A stretch of 46,809 nt of DNA from Deltaproteobacteria bacterium (GTDB lineage Bacteria; Desulfobacterota; Desulfobacteria; Desulfobacterales; Desulfobacteraceae). The notes below the pieces were generated by a model that searched no databases, was not told the origin of the DNA, and saw nothing but the letters and a program-made list of their open reading frames with translations. The position numbers and the translations under genes are program-made. The first letter of the stretch is position 1. Each line of letters opens with the position of its first letter. Positions 17,664 to 25,293 of the stretch are shown piece by piece. The stretch is taken from the NCBI GenBank assembly GCA_027858995.1, contig JAQIBP010000140.1, forward strand, positions 1 through 46,809, written 5' to 3'.

Positions 17664-18023
17664 TCAGTTTAACAGCATTAGACGGCCTGAGTATTTATCC
17701 ACTCCAAGAAGCTGAACCACTTCATCATTTTGATTGATGATTTCTACCTCAAAAAAACCACCGGCATCATTTACATTGGCAATGCCAAGATCAGGGTTAA
17801 GCTTTTTTATATGATTGGACACAATATTCTTTGCCTGCTCAAGTTCAACGGCTGATGCCGTCTGGTTGGATGAATAAGCCGCTTGTCTCTTTGGCACATA
17901 ATCACTACCCCCGGAATTTCCAAACCCACAGGCCATTGCATTTAAAGGAAGCAAAAAGATTGCTCCGACCAAAAGAAAACCTAAACTTTTTATTATTGTT
18001 AAATTAAAGGTTTTTTTACTCAT
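17664..18023 (-). CDS. Secreted PepSY-like small protein
   Basis: 119 residues with a signal peptide ending near NAMACGFG. The mature part has a Ser/Gln/Ala-rich linker, then a helix (ELEQAKNIVSNHIKKLNPDLG) and beta strands ending VQLLGVDKYSGRLMLLN, reminiscent of a PepSY-type fold. No haem or clear metal motif was seen apart from the single Cys at the mature N-terminus. It is first in the copper/haem operon, 23 bases before the CuA protein gene, so it may be an accessory or regulatory subunit. Function is not assigned. Confidence 0.65.
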   Translation of the reverse strand: MSKKTFNLTIIKSLGFLLVGAIFLLPLNAMACGFGNSGGSDYVPKRQAAYSSNQTASAVELEQAKNIVSNHIKKLNPDLGIANVNDAGGFFEVEIINQNDEVVQLLGVDKYSGRLMLLN

Positions 18024-18082
18024 GATTGTTCTCCTTATGTTTTTTGGTTATTAGTGTAAATCTTTTTTTTAAAATTATATAG

Positions 18083-18098
18083 AGCAAGAACAATACCA
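18083..18098 (-). promoter_or_regulatory. Candidate sigma54 (-24/-12) promoter for the copper/haem cluster
   Basis: On the minus strand the sequence TGGTATTGTTCTTGCT has GG and GC separated by exactly 10 bases, as in the sigma54 consensus (TGGCAC-N5-TTGC). It lies about 60 bases upstream of the ATG at 18023. Just beyond it is an AATTATCATT stretch that could bind a Fur-type regulator. This is a single pattern match. Confidence 0.35.
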
Positions 18099-18276
18099 AC
18101 TCAGGTACAATGATAATTATTTGGCTGTAAGTATTTGAAAATCTTGTATGTTTTTTTATATACTCTCAAGGGATTTTTTTTTAATCAAAAGAGCAGGTAT
18201 CATTTTTTGTAGAATATTCTTCACTTGCCATGGAAAGTGTAACTAAATTATACAAGTTGATACCAGCCTGCATAAA

Positions 18277-19065
18277 TTATGATCCAATCTCATTGTTTTG
18301 TGCCAATGATCTTTTTCCCAGGACAGCCATTAAAATCAATGCTGTGAAAATACCAAAGACCCCAATGGACTGGGCTGCTGAAATATTGCTCAAATAAATG
18401 AGCTTATCTGCTCTGAAATGTTCCACAAATATACGGCCCGAAGAATACAAAATTATATATAACAAGAAGAGGTTGCCCATTGTTTTAATTTTTTTTCTCA
18501 AGATCCATAATACCCCGAAAATAACAAGGTTAAATACCATTTCATAAAGCTGGGTGGGATGAAGAGTTTGTCCAGGAAACATTTGACCGGCCGGGCTTTG
18601 TTGGGAATAAATCATTCCCCACGGCCTATCTGTTGGATAACCGTGGGCATCCCCGTTAAGAAAACATCCGATTCTGCCAATTGCCTGGCCAAGAATAAGT
18701 GACGGAGCAAGAGTGTCTGCAAATTTCCAGAAAGAGATCCTTTGCTGCCTGGTATATACAAAACCGGCAAGCAAGCCTCCTAAAATAGCACCATGTATGG
18801 CCAGTCCTCCTTCCCAGATTGCCAGAACTGAAAGAGGGTTTTCCCAAAACAAAGCTGGCTGTGTAAATGCAATGTAATAAAACCTTGCACCTGCAACAGC
18901 ACAAATCATAGCAATTAAAAAAAAATCTTCAATTTTTCCTTTGGCAATCTGGTTTCTGTCTGCCTCTTTTTTTGCTATCCATAACCCTGCCATGCATGCC
19001 AGGGCAATCATGATACCATACCATCTGAGAGTTAAAGGGCCAATTTGTAAAAAAACCGGGTGCAT
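18277..19065 (-). CDS. lgt: Prolipoprotein diacylglyceryl transferase
   Basis: 262 residues with about seven transmembrane helices. Key motifs are RWYGIMIALA, GRIGCFLNGDAHG (the Lgt signature with the essential Arg and Asn), HPTQLYE and EHFRADK. It transfers diacylglycerol from phosphatidylglycerol to the lipobox cysteine of preprolipoproteins at the inner membrane. A housekeeping gene, separated from the copper/haem cluster by about 250 bases that contain that cluster's promoter candidate. Confidence 0.95.
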   Translation of the reverse strand: MHPVFLQIGPLTLRWYGIMIALACMAGLWIAKKEADRNQIAKGKIEDFFLIAMICAVAGARFYYIAFTQPALFWENPLSVLAIWEGGLAIHGAILGGLLAGFVYTRQQRISFWKFADTLAPSLILGQAIGRIGCFLNGDAHGYPTDRPWGMIYSQQSPAGQMFPGQTLHPTQLYEMVFNLVIFGVLWILRKKIKTMGNLFLLYIILYSSGRIFVEHFRADKLIYLSNISAAQSIGVFGIFTALILMAVLGKRSLAQNNEIGS

Positions 19066-19114
19066 ATAAATTCTCCTGAAGTTTTTTTTCTTATATTGGT
19101 TTGATATTCATTGC

Positions 19115-19456
19115 TTAGTCAAAATCTTTGATGACTTCTCTTTTTGATTCAAATTCAGTTATATTAATCTCTCCTTTTGCAAATCGTTCTTTAAGAATTT
19201 CCATGGCACTTTTTTGAGTTTGGGAACTATTGTTTTTATCTTTAGACAGATTTATAACCCAGCGAATAACAAGAATGAGTATCCAAAGCACCAGGCCCCA
19301 AAATACAAACATCATCCAGCCCGTGCCTGAACCCATCATATGATAGTTCCCGTACATTGTTCCCTGATCCGGCCAATTTGCAAAAGCAGAGCCAAAACTG
19401 AAAAGGGAAAATAAAAAGATAGTTAAAAGTTTAATTATAAAATTCTTATTAATCAT
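19115..19456 (-). CDS. Small membrane protein with SHOCT domain
   Basis: 113 residues from the ATG at 19456, chosen because AAGGAGG lies 6 bases before it; a longer frame to 19474 lacks this site. There is a signal-like segment (about 1-26), a Met/Gly/Tyr-rich exposed loop (GTMYGNYHMMGSGTG) that could bind metal, a transmembrane helix (FVFWGLVLWILILVIRW), and a C-terminal SHOCT motif (AMEILKERFAKGEINITEFESKR). Such proteins often neighbour copper or heavy-metal genes. Here it sits between a YHS-domain gene and lgt. Confidence 0.75.
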   Translation of the reverse strand: MINKNFIIKLLTIFLFSLFSFGSAFANWPDQGTMYGNYHMMGSGTGWMMFVFWGLVLWILILVIRWVINLSKDKNNSSQTQKSAMEILKERFAKGEINITEFESKREVIKDFD

Positions 19457-19511
19457 GTGAACCTCCTTAAGCAAATATTCCTGGCAGCTTTATACCAGGG
19501 ATTTAAAGTCG

Positions 19512-19772
19512 TTAACCACAACATTGAGGTTTCCCTTTGGTAACCTTGTTCAGACGTTTAAGATAATTCTTCCACCATCTTTTCAGAAAAAAAGAACTCT
19601 GTTTTAGATAGGCTTCAGGTGTTTTTTGAAATTTATCACGACAATCCTGAGCACAAAAATAATATGTGTTATTATTCCAGGTAGCTGTGATTTTATTATT
19701 TTTAGAGAAAATATCCATTCCACATACAGGATCTTTCAAAACAACTTTTTGATTTGTGTGTAAATGATTCAT
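19512..19772 (-). CDS. YHS-domain protein
   Basis: 86 residues. The YHS motif is clear: KDPVCGMDIFSKNNKITATW, NNTYYFCAQDCRDKFQKTPEAYL. This metal-binding domain is usual at the N-terminus of copper P-type ATPases or stand-alone near heavy-metal resistance genes. The C-terminus is basic and ends in PQCCG. It lies 55 bases before the SHOCT gene on the same strand and is probably co-transcribed with it. A copper-handling role fits the adjacent cupredoxin cluster (inference). Confidence 0.8.
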   Translation of the reverse strand: MNHLHTNQKVVLKDPVCGMDIFSKNNKITATWNNNTYYFCAQDCRDKFQKTPEAYLKQSSFFLKRWWKNYLKRLNKVTKGKPQCCG

Positions 19773-19993
19773 TTTTTATCTCCCTTTAAATCTGGTTATT
19801 AAAAACAATCTCCTTTTATCAAAAGTTATTTCAACAACCGTGCCATCGTTGTTAATATATTGAAATTATAAAATATAATTTATTTTGGACTCCAGAGCCC
19901 TAATCTGATATGGATAATTATTAGGCAGGTAGGTGGATAAAAATTATTCAGTTAACATATCAATATCTTTTGTTGTATGGTTCCGGGTTTGAT

Positions 19994-21661
19994 TTAATAT
20001 GGGATAAAAATATCAGCAACAGGATCGTATGTTGAAGGAGAGGTTTCAATAAATTCAAGAACCGCTCTGTCATTGGAATTGTTAAGCAGGCTGAAAACAT
20101 AGAACCTGAAGATCTCAAAAGAGTTAATTTTAGGGTTATTAAAAAAGTTTTCAGGGGGTGTGTTAATGCAAAGTTTAGTGCGGGTGTCAAAAATATGCTT
20201 TATTTCATCCTGTAAAAGAAACTGCATAATTTTTGTTTTAATTGGATTTTTTCGTGTATAATCTGATACAGCCCTGAGAAAAAAAGAGGTGGCAGCCAGA
20301 TTAAATGTCTGACACCTGTTTTTTTTGCATAACTTAATATGGATATTGATTTTTTTTAAATACAAAGCTTTTTTGTCCACGGGCATATTTTTGAAATTTG
20401 TATCTGACAGAAATTGTTTTTTCAGGCGTTTTATCACACTCCTGGTCATTTTTTTTCTTTGAAGCCTAGGTTTTTCTTCAAATATGTCAAAGTATTCTTT
20501 AAGGCTTCTCATGCCGGGAGGGGTGAGTTGTTCAGAACCATTGTCAAGGATAATGGATTCAACCTGCACATCAAGAAGATAATCTAAATATTGAATTTCA
20601 TCTTTAAGATTATATCCTTTCAGGGGTTTGAAATAATCAATAAGCAGAGCATCTCTGCCGGTTTGCTTTATTGGGAAAAAATTTGTTTTTGGGGTTATTG
20701 CAATTTTTTTATGGCCAAAAGGGTGCAGAGCACTTGTAAAAGTCGGAATAATTATAAATGCCCCGTCCGGGGTTATTTCAGTGCCATATCCGTCTGTGAT
20801 GGATGGTTTTATGGATATAAAATCCTCGTCAAGCCTGGCAGGGATTAGAAGTTCCTCCAGGTCGTGCTGTTTGCTTAAGGATTTTCCAACGGCATTTTCT
20901 ATCTTTTTGATACGAGTTTTGTTTTTTGCTGTAATGCTTACGGAAATGTTGGCATTGGATTTTAACAGTTTTTCCAATAATAACTCTTTGCCCCTGGGAA
21001 CTTTTGTCAAAATACTATATTCAAGCGACAGATTTTTTAAATACTTGATTATGCGGTTTATATCAGCTTTTTTGCCCCTATTAGTCTCTTCCCAGTCAAG
21101 GGGGTCAGAAGCTCCATAAAGTGAAATTTCATCATTTTGATGTTCAGCCATGAGGTCAAGAATTTTTTGAATGGCATCAAGGGAAAAGTGTGATCTCAAC
21201 TTTGGTAGAGCCCACTCATTACAGCGCCTGCAAAAATTAGAACACCCAATGGTTAACTGAAATGTCATAGCAGTTCTATAGATCAATTTTTTTTGAGCCT
21301 GGTTTAAACCAAGTTTCTGTTCCCATGTCAGAAAATCAATATATGAGATATTGTTTTTGGATTGTTTGGTGGAAGAGAGAATGAACTTTTTTAAAACTCT
21401 GGTATTGTTTTTGAGTTTTAGAAAGTGATGATCTTGAATATCAGGAGCAACTTTTTCAATAATGCAATGAATCTGGTTTAATAATTTTTCTGAGTTTTCA
21501 TCTAATTTTGTTATTTTTTTGATATGCTGGAGAATATTATAAACAAATTGTTCGACTTTTTGATAATTTTTTTCATACATGGCAAGTAGAAGTTCATTCT
21601 TTTTGTCTTCCAGAAAAGAATCACTCTTTAGTACAATATATCTGTCTTGATGTGTTATCAT
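19994..21661 (-). CDS. Divergent radical SAM protein
   Basis: About 555 residues from the ATG at 21661 (a TTG at 21670 would add three). An N-terminal helical region of about 130 residues precedes QLTIGCSNFCRRCNEWALP, which has the radical SAM CxxxCxxC cysteines (C140, C144, C147). NDEISLYGASDPLDWE follows where the SAM-binding GGE-like strand is expected. The C-terminal region (from about 400) is basic with extra cysteines (KLCKKNRC, RTKLC). I do not recognise a subfamily. It follows the DinJ-YafQ pair on the same strand but is probably independent. The substrate cannot be guessed. Confidence 0.75.
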   Translation of the reverse strand: MITHQDRYIVLKSDSFLEDKKNELLLAMYEKNYQKVEQFVYNILQHIKKITKLDENSEKLLNQIHCIIEKVAPDIQDHHFLKLKNNTRVLKKFILSSTKQSKNNISYIDFLTWEQKLGLNQAQKKLIYRTAMTFQLTIGCSNFCRRCNEWALPKLRSHFSLDAIQKILDLMAEHQNDEISLYGASDPLDWEETNRGKKADINRIIKYLKNLSLEYSILTKVPRGKELLLEKLLKSNANISVSITAKNKTRIKKIENAVGKSLSKQHDLEELLIPARLDEDFISIKPSITDGYGTEITPDGAFIIIPTFTSALHPFGHKKIAITPKTNFFPIKQTGRDALLIDYFKPLKGYNLKDEIQYLDYLLDVQVESIILDNGSEQLTPPGMRSLKEYFDIFEEKPRLQRKKMTRSVIKRLKKQFLSDTNFKNMPVDKKALYLKKINIHIKLCKKNRCQTFNLAATSFFLRAVSDYTRKNPIKTKIMQFLLQDEIKHIFDTRTKLCINTPPENFFNNPKINSFEIFRFYVFSLLNNSNDRAVLEFIETSPSTYDPVADIFIPY

Positions 21662-21739
21662 AATTTTCAAATGTCAAATATGGAGTGAGAGCTTGTCAGA
21701 ACCTGCTATGCTATTCAATTACAGTTACCAGGAAGTACT

Positions 21740-22009
21740 TTAATCAAACAATTCAGAATGTGTACCAAGACGGACCGGTCTGAGTTCAAAATCTGAAATT
21801 GTATAAATAAGCAGCCAATCTGATTCAATATGGCATTCTCTGAAATCTATCCATTCGCCTTTTAACTTGTGATCTTTGAATTTTGATGGCAATGGTTCAG
21901 GAATTGATAATTGTTCAAGAATCTGTCTAAGTTTTTTTAAATCACGATTTTGTTTTGCAGCCTTTTTTAAATCTGGTTTAAATTTAGATGTAGGACGGAC
22001 AGGCAGCAT
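21740..22009 (-). CDS. yafQ: YafQ-family mRNA interferase toxin
   Basis: 89 residues of the RelE/YafQ fold. Motifs WIDFRECHIESDWLLIY and VRLGTHSELF contain the conserved catalytic His/Asp and the C-terminal His characteristic of YafQ. It cleaves mRNA on the ribosome when the antitoxin is degraded. Its ATG overlaps the antitoxin stop by one base (TGATG), the usual type II arrangement. Confidence 0.92.
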   Translation of the reverse strand: MLPVRPTSKFKPDLKKAAKQNRDLKKLRQILEQLSIPEPLPSKFKDHKLKGEWIDFRECHIESDWLLIYTISDFELRPVRLGTHSELFD

Positions 22010-22266
22010 CAGATTTTTAAATCTTCAAATAGTGCTTTTATGCTGTGATATTTTTTACCCTTGCCTTTTCGAGCGTCTCTCATTGCCTGGACAGTATCTT
22101 TACTTGGAAGTCGTAAATCAAATGGAATACCATGGTGAGCAATAATCTGCCGGTAAAACATTTCATATGCAGTGGAAATAGAAATTCCAAGTTCTTTAAG
22201 AATAGCTTCAGCCTGATTTTTTATTTCAGGTGTAAGCCTGGCATGTGTCATTGCTGTTTTAGCCAT
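22009..22266 (-). CDS. dinJ: RelB/DinJ-family antitoxin
   Basis: 85 residues. The N-terminal ribbon-helix-helix (TAMTHARLTPEIKNQAEAILKELGISISTAYEMFYRQI) is typical of DinJ/RelB, and the C-terminal tail (SIKALFEDLKI) should wrap YafQ. It neutralises the toxin and represses the pair. A promoter with overlapping palindromic AT-rich sequence lies immediately upstream. Confidence 0.92.
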   Translation of the reverse strand: MAKTAMTHARLTPEIKNQAEAILKELGISISTAYEMFYRQIIAHHGIPFDLRLPSKDTVQAMRDARKGKGKKYHSIKALFEDLKI

Positions 22267-22299
22267 TTTATTTTCTCCTGTTTAATATTGTATACCATA

Positions 22300-22328
22300 A
22301 TGATAAATATTCCTGTTTTATTTGTCAA
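22300..22328 (-). promoter_or_regulatory. Promoter of dinJ-yafQ
   Basis: On the minus strand TTGACA (22328-22323) and TATCAT (22305-22300) are spaced by 17 bases. The GGTATACAATATT region between -10 and the gene contains a GTATAC palindrome, a plausible autorepression operator for DinJ. Confidence 0.6.
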
Positions 22329-22788
22329 CAACTTGTTTGTATTCTTCCTGTTCTCATACTCTGTTTTTCATGATTTTATGCTTTGTACTCATAAAAAGCT
22401 TTTATTTGAATGAAAGAAGATAAAAACTTCAGAGGTGAATAGCGTGCAATGATGGTATATAAGCTCAGAATCTTCTGCTAAATTTCAGTAATTACTGGCA
22501 GATCAATTGAACGCTCATCTCTGAATATTGTAACTCAACAATAATTATCCTAAGCAAAATTATTTTGAAACACAGAACTTAAATCCTCTGTCAAAATTAA
22601 ATTTTGTTTACCACACAAGATATTGGGGTTGGGATTATCTTTTTTGTTCAACTTTATACAAACTTAAGTATAACAAAATATCATACTGATATTCATATTT
22701 GTTGAAGATATCGAGAAAAATAAAATTTACAAATATTCTGAATTAAGTATATTGTTCTTGATAAAAACTGCTGATTTGATAAATCTGC
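22329..22788. other. AT-rich non-coding stretch
   Basis: About 460 bases with no convincing coding frame or RNA gene on either strand. It separates the DinJ-YafQ promoter from the 3' end of dsrMKJOP. Stops are frequent in all frames. It may contain decayed sequence, but nothing was recognisable. Confidence 0.45.
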
Positions 22789-22823
22789 AACATGCTTTTA
22801 CACAAATGGTATAAAAGCATGTT
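22789..22823. repeat. Perfect 12-bp inverted repeat downstream of dsrP (possible terminator)
   Basis: Arms AACATGCTTTTA (22789-22800) and TAAAAGCATGTT (22812-22823) enclose an 11-base loop. It lies about 70 bases beyond the dsrP stop. A second, shorter hairpin (GACCTT at 22850-22855, AAGGTC at 22863-22868) lies between. There is no strong T-run on either side, so it may act as an RNA-stabilising 3' end, a Rho-assisted stop or a protein site. Confidence 0.5.
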
Positions 22824-22893
22824 AACAGGTTTTATCCTTAGTTACGTTTGACCTTTAACCTGAAGGTCAGAAACCCGGTTAATAATTAATTTA

Positions 22894-24051
22894 TTATCCA
22901 TTGACCTCCTCTTTAACCTGTGTTGCAAGTTTGTACAAAATGGTTAACACAAGCAAACCTGTGGCATAAACCGCCAGAGTAATCATGGTTTCAGGAATTG
23001 TCGGGGCATACTCTGTTACATGGTGCAGAGGAGAGGGTACAAATCCTCCTGAGATCATACCAAGGCCCTTGTCAATCCATGTTCCGAAAACTATCATGGC
23101 GCAGATATAAGGCAATAACTTATAATTGCTTCTAAATTTCGGGATCACAAGTAGAATTGCCCCTGTTCCCATTAGTAAAAGACTTGTCCACATCCATGGC
23201 ACAAGCGCAGTGTATCCATGATATCCAAACAATAGATACTGGATATGCGCCTTATGTCCTGGAATATTTGAATAGTAAACCACAAATACTTCACACAGGA
23301 AAAAGAACAGATTGGCAATAATGGCATAGCAGACAATTTTTGAGAGAGTCTGCATGGCTTCCCAGCCCGGATCAAATTTCGTGAATTTTTTAATAATATA
23401 GCACAAAATTATCAAAACTGCAGGACCTGCTGCAAATGCCGATGCCAGAAATCTTGGTGCCAGAATTGCTGTCAGCCAGAAACCACGACCAGGCATCCCA
23501 CAATATAAATATGCTGTAACTGTATGAATACCAATGGCAAAGGGGATGGAAATCAAAACCAGAGGTTTTGTCCACCAGACAGGTTCCACCTGATTTCTCT
23601 CTGCTTCAAGAACTTTCCAGCCAACTATAATGTTTAAAAATAGATATCCATTAAGTACCAGCGCATCATAGAATAATACTGATTTTGGTGATGGATAAAG
23701 AAACATATTCAATAAACGTGTAGGTTGACCTAAATCCACAACAATGAAAAGCAGGCACATGATTAATGCTGCCACTGCGAGAAATTCACCAAGGATTGTA
23801 ATCCTGTGAAATTTTTCATAATCATGGAGATAAAACGGGATAACAACCATTACACCTCCTGCAGCAACACCAACAAGATATGTAAAGTTTGCAATATAAA
23901 AGCCCCATGATACATCACGGCTCATGCCTGTGATCATAAGACCATTCCTGAACTGGTCAATATAAACAATTGCTCCTGCTCCTATCACAGCGAGCAGAAA
24001 GACTATCCATATCCAATAGTTTTTACTTCCTTTAATAGCTATTTCAAGCAT
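22894..24051 (-). CDS. dsrP: DsrP, NrfD-family membrane subunit of the DsrMKJOP complex
   Basis: 385 residues with about ten transmembrane helices. The N-terminal half has DVSWGFYIANFTYLVGVAAGG and DLGQPTRLLNMFLYP, both NrfD/PsrC-family features. DsrP is thought to exchange electrons with the quinone pool. It is last in the dsrM-K-J-O-P order, 12 bases after dsrO. The C-terminal WIDKGLGMISGGFVPSPLHHVTEYAPT is also typical of DsrP. Confidence 0.93.
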   Translation of the reverse strand: MLEIAIKGSKNYWIWIVFLLAVIGAGAIVYIDQFRNGLMITGMSRDVSWGFYIANFTYLVGVAAGGVMVVIPFYLHDYEKFHRITILGEFLAVAALIMCLLFIVVDLGQPTRLLNMFLYPSPKSVLFYDALVLNGYLFLNIIVGWKVLEAERNQVEPVWWTKPLVLISIPFAIGIHTVTAYLYCGMPGRGFWLTAILAPRFLASAFAAGPAVLIILCYIIKKFTKFDPGWEAMQTLSKIVCYAIIANLFFFLCEVFVVYYSNIPGHKAHIQYLLFGYHGYTALVPWMWTSLLLMGTGAILLVIPKFRSNYKLLPYICAMIVFGTWIDKGLGMISGGFVPSPLHHVTEYAPTIPETMITLAVYATGLLVLTILYKLATQVKEEVNG

Positions 24052-24063
24052 ATTTTAGCTCCC

Positions 24064-24888
24064 TTACATGATATAGTAAACAGAAGGCTCGGTACCAAGC
24101 GATTGTTTACGTCTGATTGTATAATGTTCACTTAAAAGTTCCCTGATTTCAGATTCAGGGTTTTCAAGATCTCCAACCACAATTGCACCGTGGGATGCTT
24201 CAACACAGTGGGGCTGTTTTCCAAGAGCAAGGCGTTCAGCACAAAAATTGCATTTTTCCACCACTCCTTTGGTTCTGGTGGGAAATTGCGGTACAGTATC
24301 TTCAATAAAGGGTCTAGGATCCCTGAAGTTAAAACTTCTTGCACCAAAGGGACATGCTGCCATACAGAACCGGCATCCAATACAGCGGTGATAGTCCATG
24401 ATGACAATCCCGTCTTCTCTTTTAAATGTCGCCTGGGTAGGGCATGCTTTAGTACAAGGTGCATTTTTGCAGTGGTTACAGACTACAAGGAATGGAAGAT
24501 CATGAAATCTTTCAGCAAGAAATTCATCTTCCTTGTCAGGAAAGGCATAATGAAAATGCTCTTCCCATATCCATTTAATCTCCTGTTTATGATTTACAGC
24601 CCTTGTCTTTGGATATTTTTTTGTATCAACTTCATGGTTGAAGTCAGGTACGTTATGTTCCTTGTGGCATGCTTCAACAATATTTTCAACAATTTCATGC
24701 GTAATCTTATTGGTATCAATCACCATGCCCCAGCGATGTGCTGAAAGAGCTTCTTTGTTTTTAGCTTTCTTTTTATGGGTTGAAACTTGAGCATCAGATG
24801 AAGCAAAGTTAATTGCACTGGAAGCACCCAACCCCATGGCAGCAATACCTGCTACTTTAAGAAAGCTCCTTTTACTTTTTTTCATCAT
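24064..24888 (-). CDS. dsrO: DsrO, periplasmic iron-sulfur subunit
   Basis: 274 residues. The N-terminus (KKSKRSFLKVAGIAAMGLGAS) is a Tat-like signal with Lys-Arg instead of twin Arg. Ferredoxin motifs follow: CNHCKNAPCTKACPTQ, CIGCRFCMAACPFGAR, and CNFCAERLALGKQPHCVEA, giving the HybA/PsrB-like iron-sulfur relay. It should link DsrP to DsrJ in the periplasm. It starts directly after the dsrJ stop, with GGAG embedded in the end of dsrJ. Confidence 0.93.
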   Translation of the reverse strand: MMKKSKRSFLKVAGIAAMGLGASSAINFASSDAQVSTHKKKAKNKEALSAHRWGMVIDTNKITHEIVENIVEACHKEHNVPDFNHEVDTKKYPKTRAVNHKQEIKWIWEEHFHYAFPDKEDEFLAERFHDLPFLVVCNHCKNAPCTKACPTQATFKREDGIVIMDYHRCIGCRFCMAACPFGARSFNFRDPRPFIEDTVPQFPTRTKGVVEKCNFCAERLALGKQPHCVEASHGAIVVGDLENPESEIRELLSEHYTIRRKQSLGTEPSVYYIM

Positions 24889-25293
24889 TTAATCTCCTTG
24901 GGCTAAATCTTTGGGATTAGTGTGACATTCCCAGCAATAGGGGTCTACGGAAGTATAGGTATGACACTTGTCACAAAATTTTGTTTTATCTTCATGACAG
25001 CCAAGACAGGATTTCTCACCTGTTGAGAGGCTCATATTAAACATATTGCCGTTTGCAGCTTTGTACTGCCGGTCAGCATCCCTTACCACTGAATCTCTCC
25101 ACTCATCAAGAAGAGACATGTGATTGGCTCTCATGTCATATTTGTCTAACACACACTTTTCAGCGTCTTTTGCTTTACCGAGAAGTTCAGGTTCAGGTGC
25201 TGCTTCAGTGGTTGTAATAAAATTGAACCAGAAAGGTGATAGTACTGCCAGGACAAAAATTAAAAGACCTGTGATGATTATACTTTTATTCAT
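24889..25293 (-). CDS. dsrJ: DsrJ, trihaem cytochrome c
   Basis: 134 residues with an uncleaved-type N-terminal anchor (about 4-25) and three CxxCH motifs: CLGCH, CDKCH, CWECH. Upstream of the haem sites is EKCVLDKYDMRANHM; the Cys there matches the conserved residue proposed as an unusual His/Cys haem ligand in DsrJ. The start overlaps the dsrK stop by 8 bases. It acts in the periplasm as part of DsrMKJOP. Confidence 0.93.
   Translation of the reverse strand: MNKSIIITGLLIFVLAVLSPFWFNFITTTEAAPEPELLGKAKDAEKCVLDKYDMRANHMSLLDEWRDSVVRDADRQYKAANGNMFNMSLSTGEKSCLGCHEDKTKFCDKCHTYTSVDPYCWECHTNPKDLAQGD

Noticed and set aside
22329-22788. Search for a direct repeat bracketing dinJ-yafQ, as seen at hipBA
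   Set aside because: No match of 12 bases or more between the two flanks was visible by eye.
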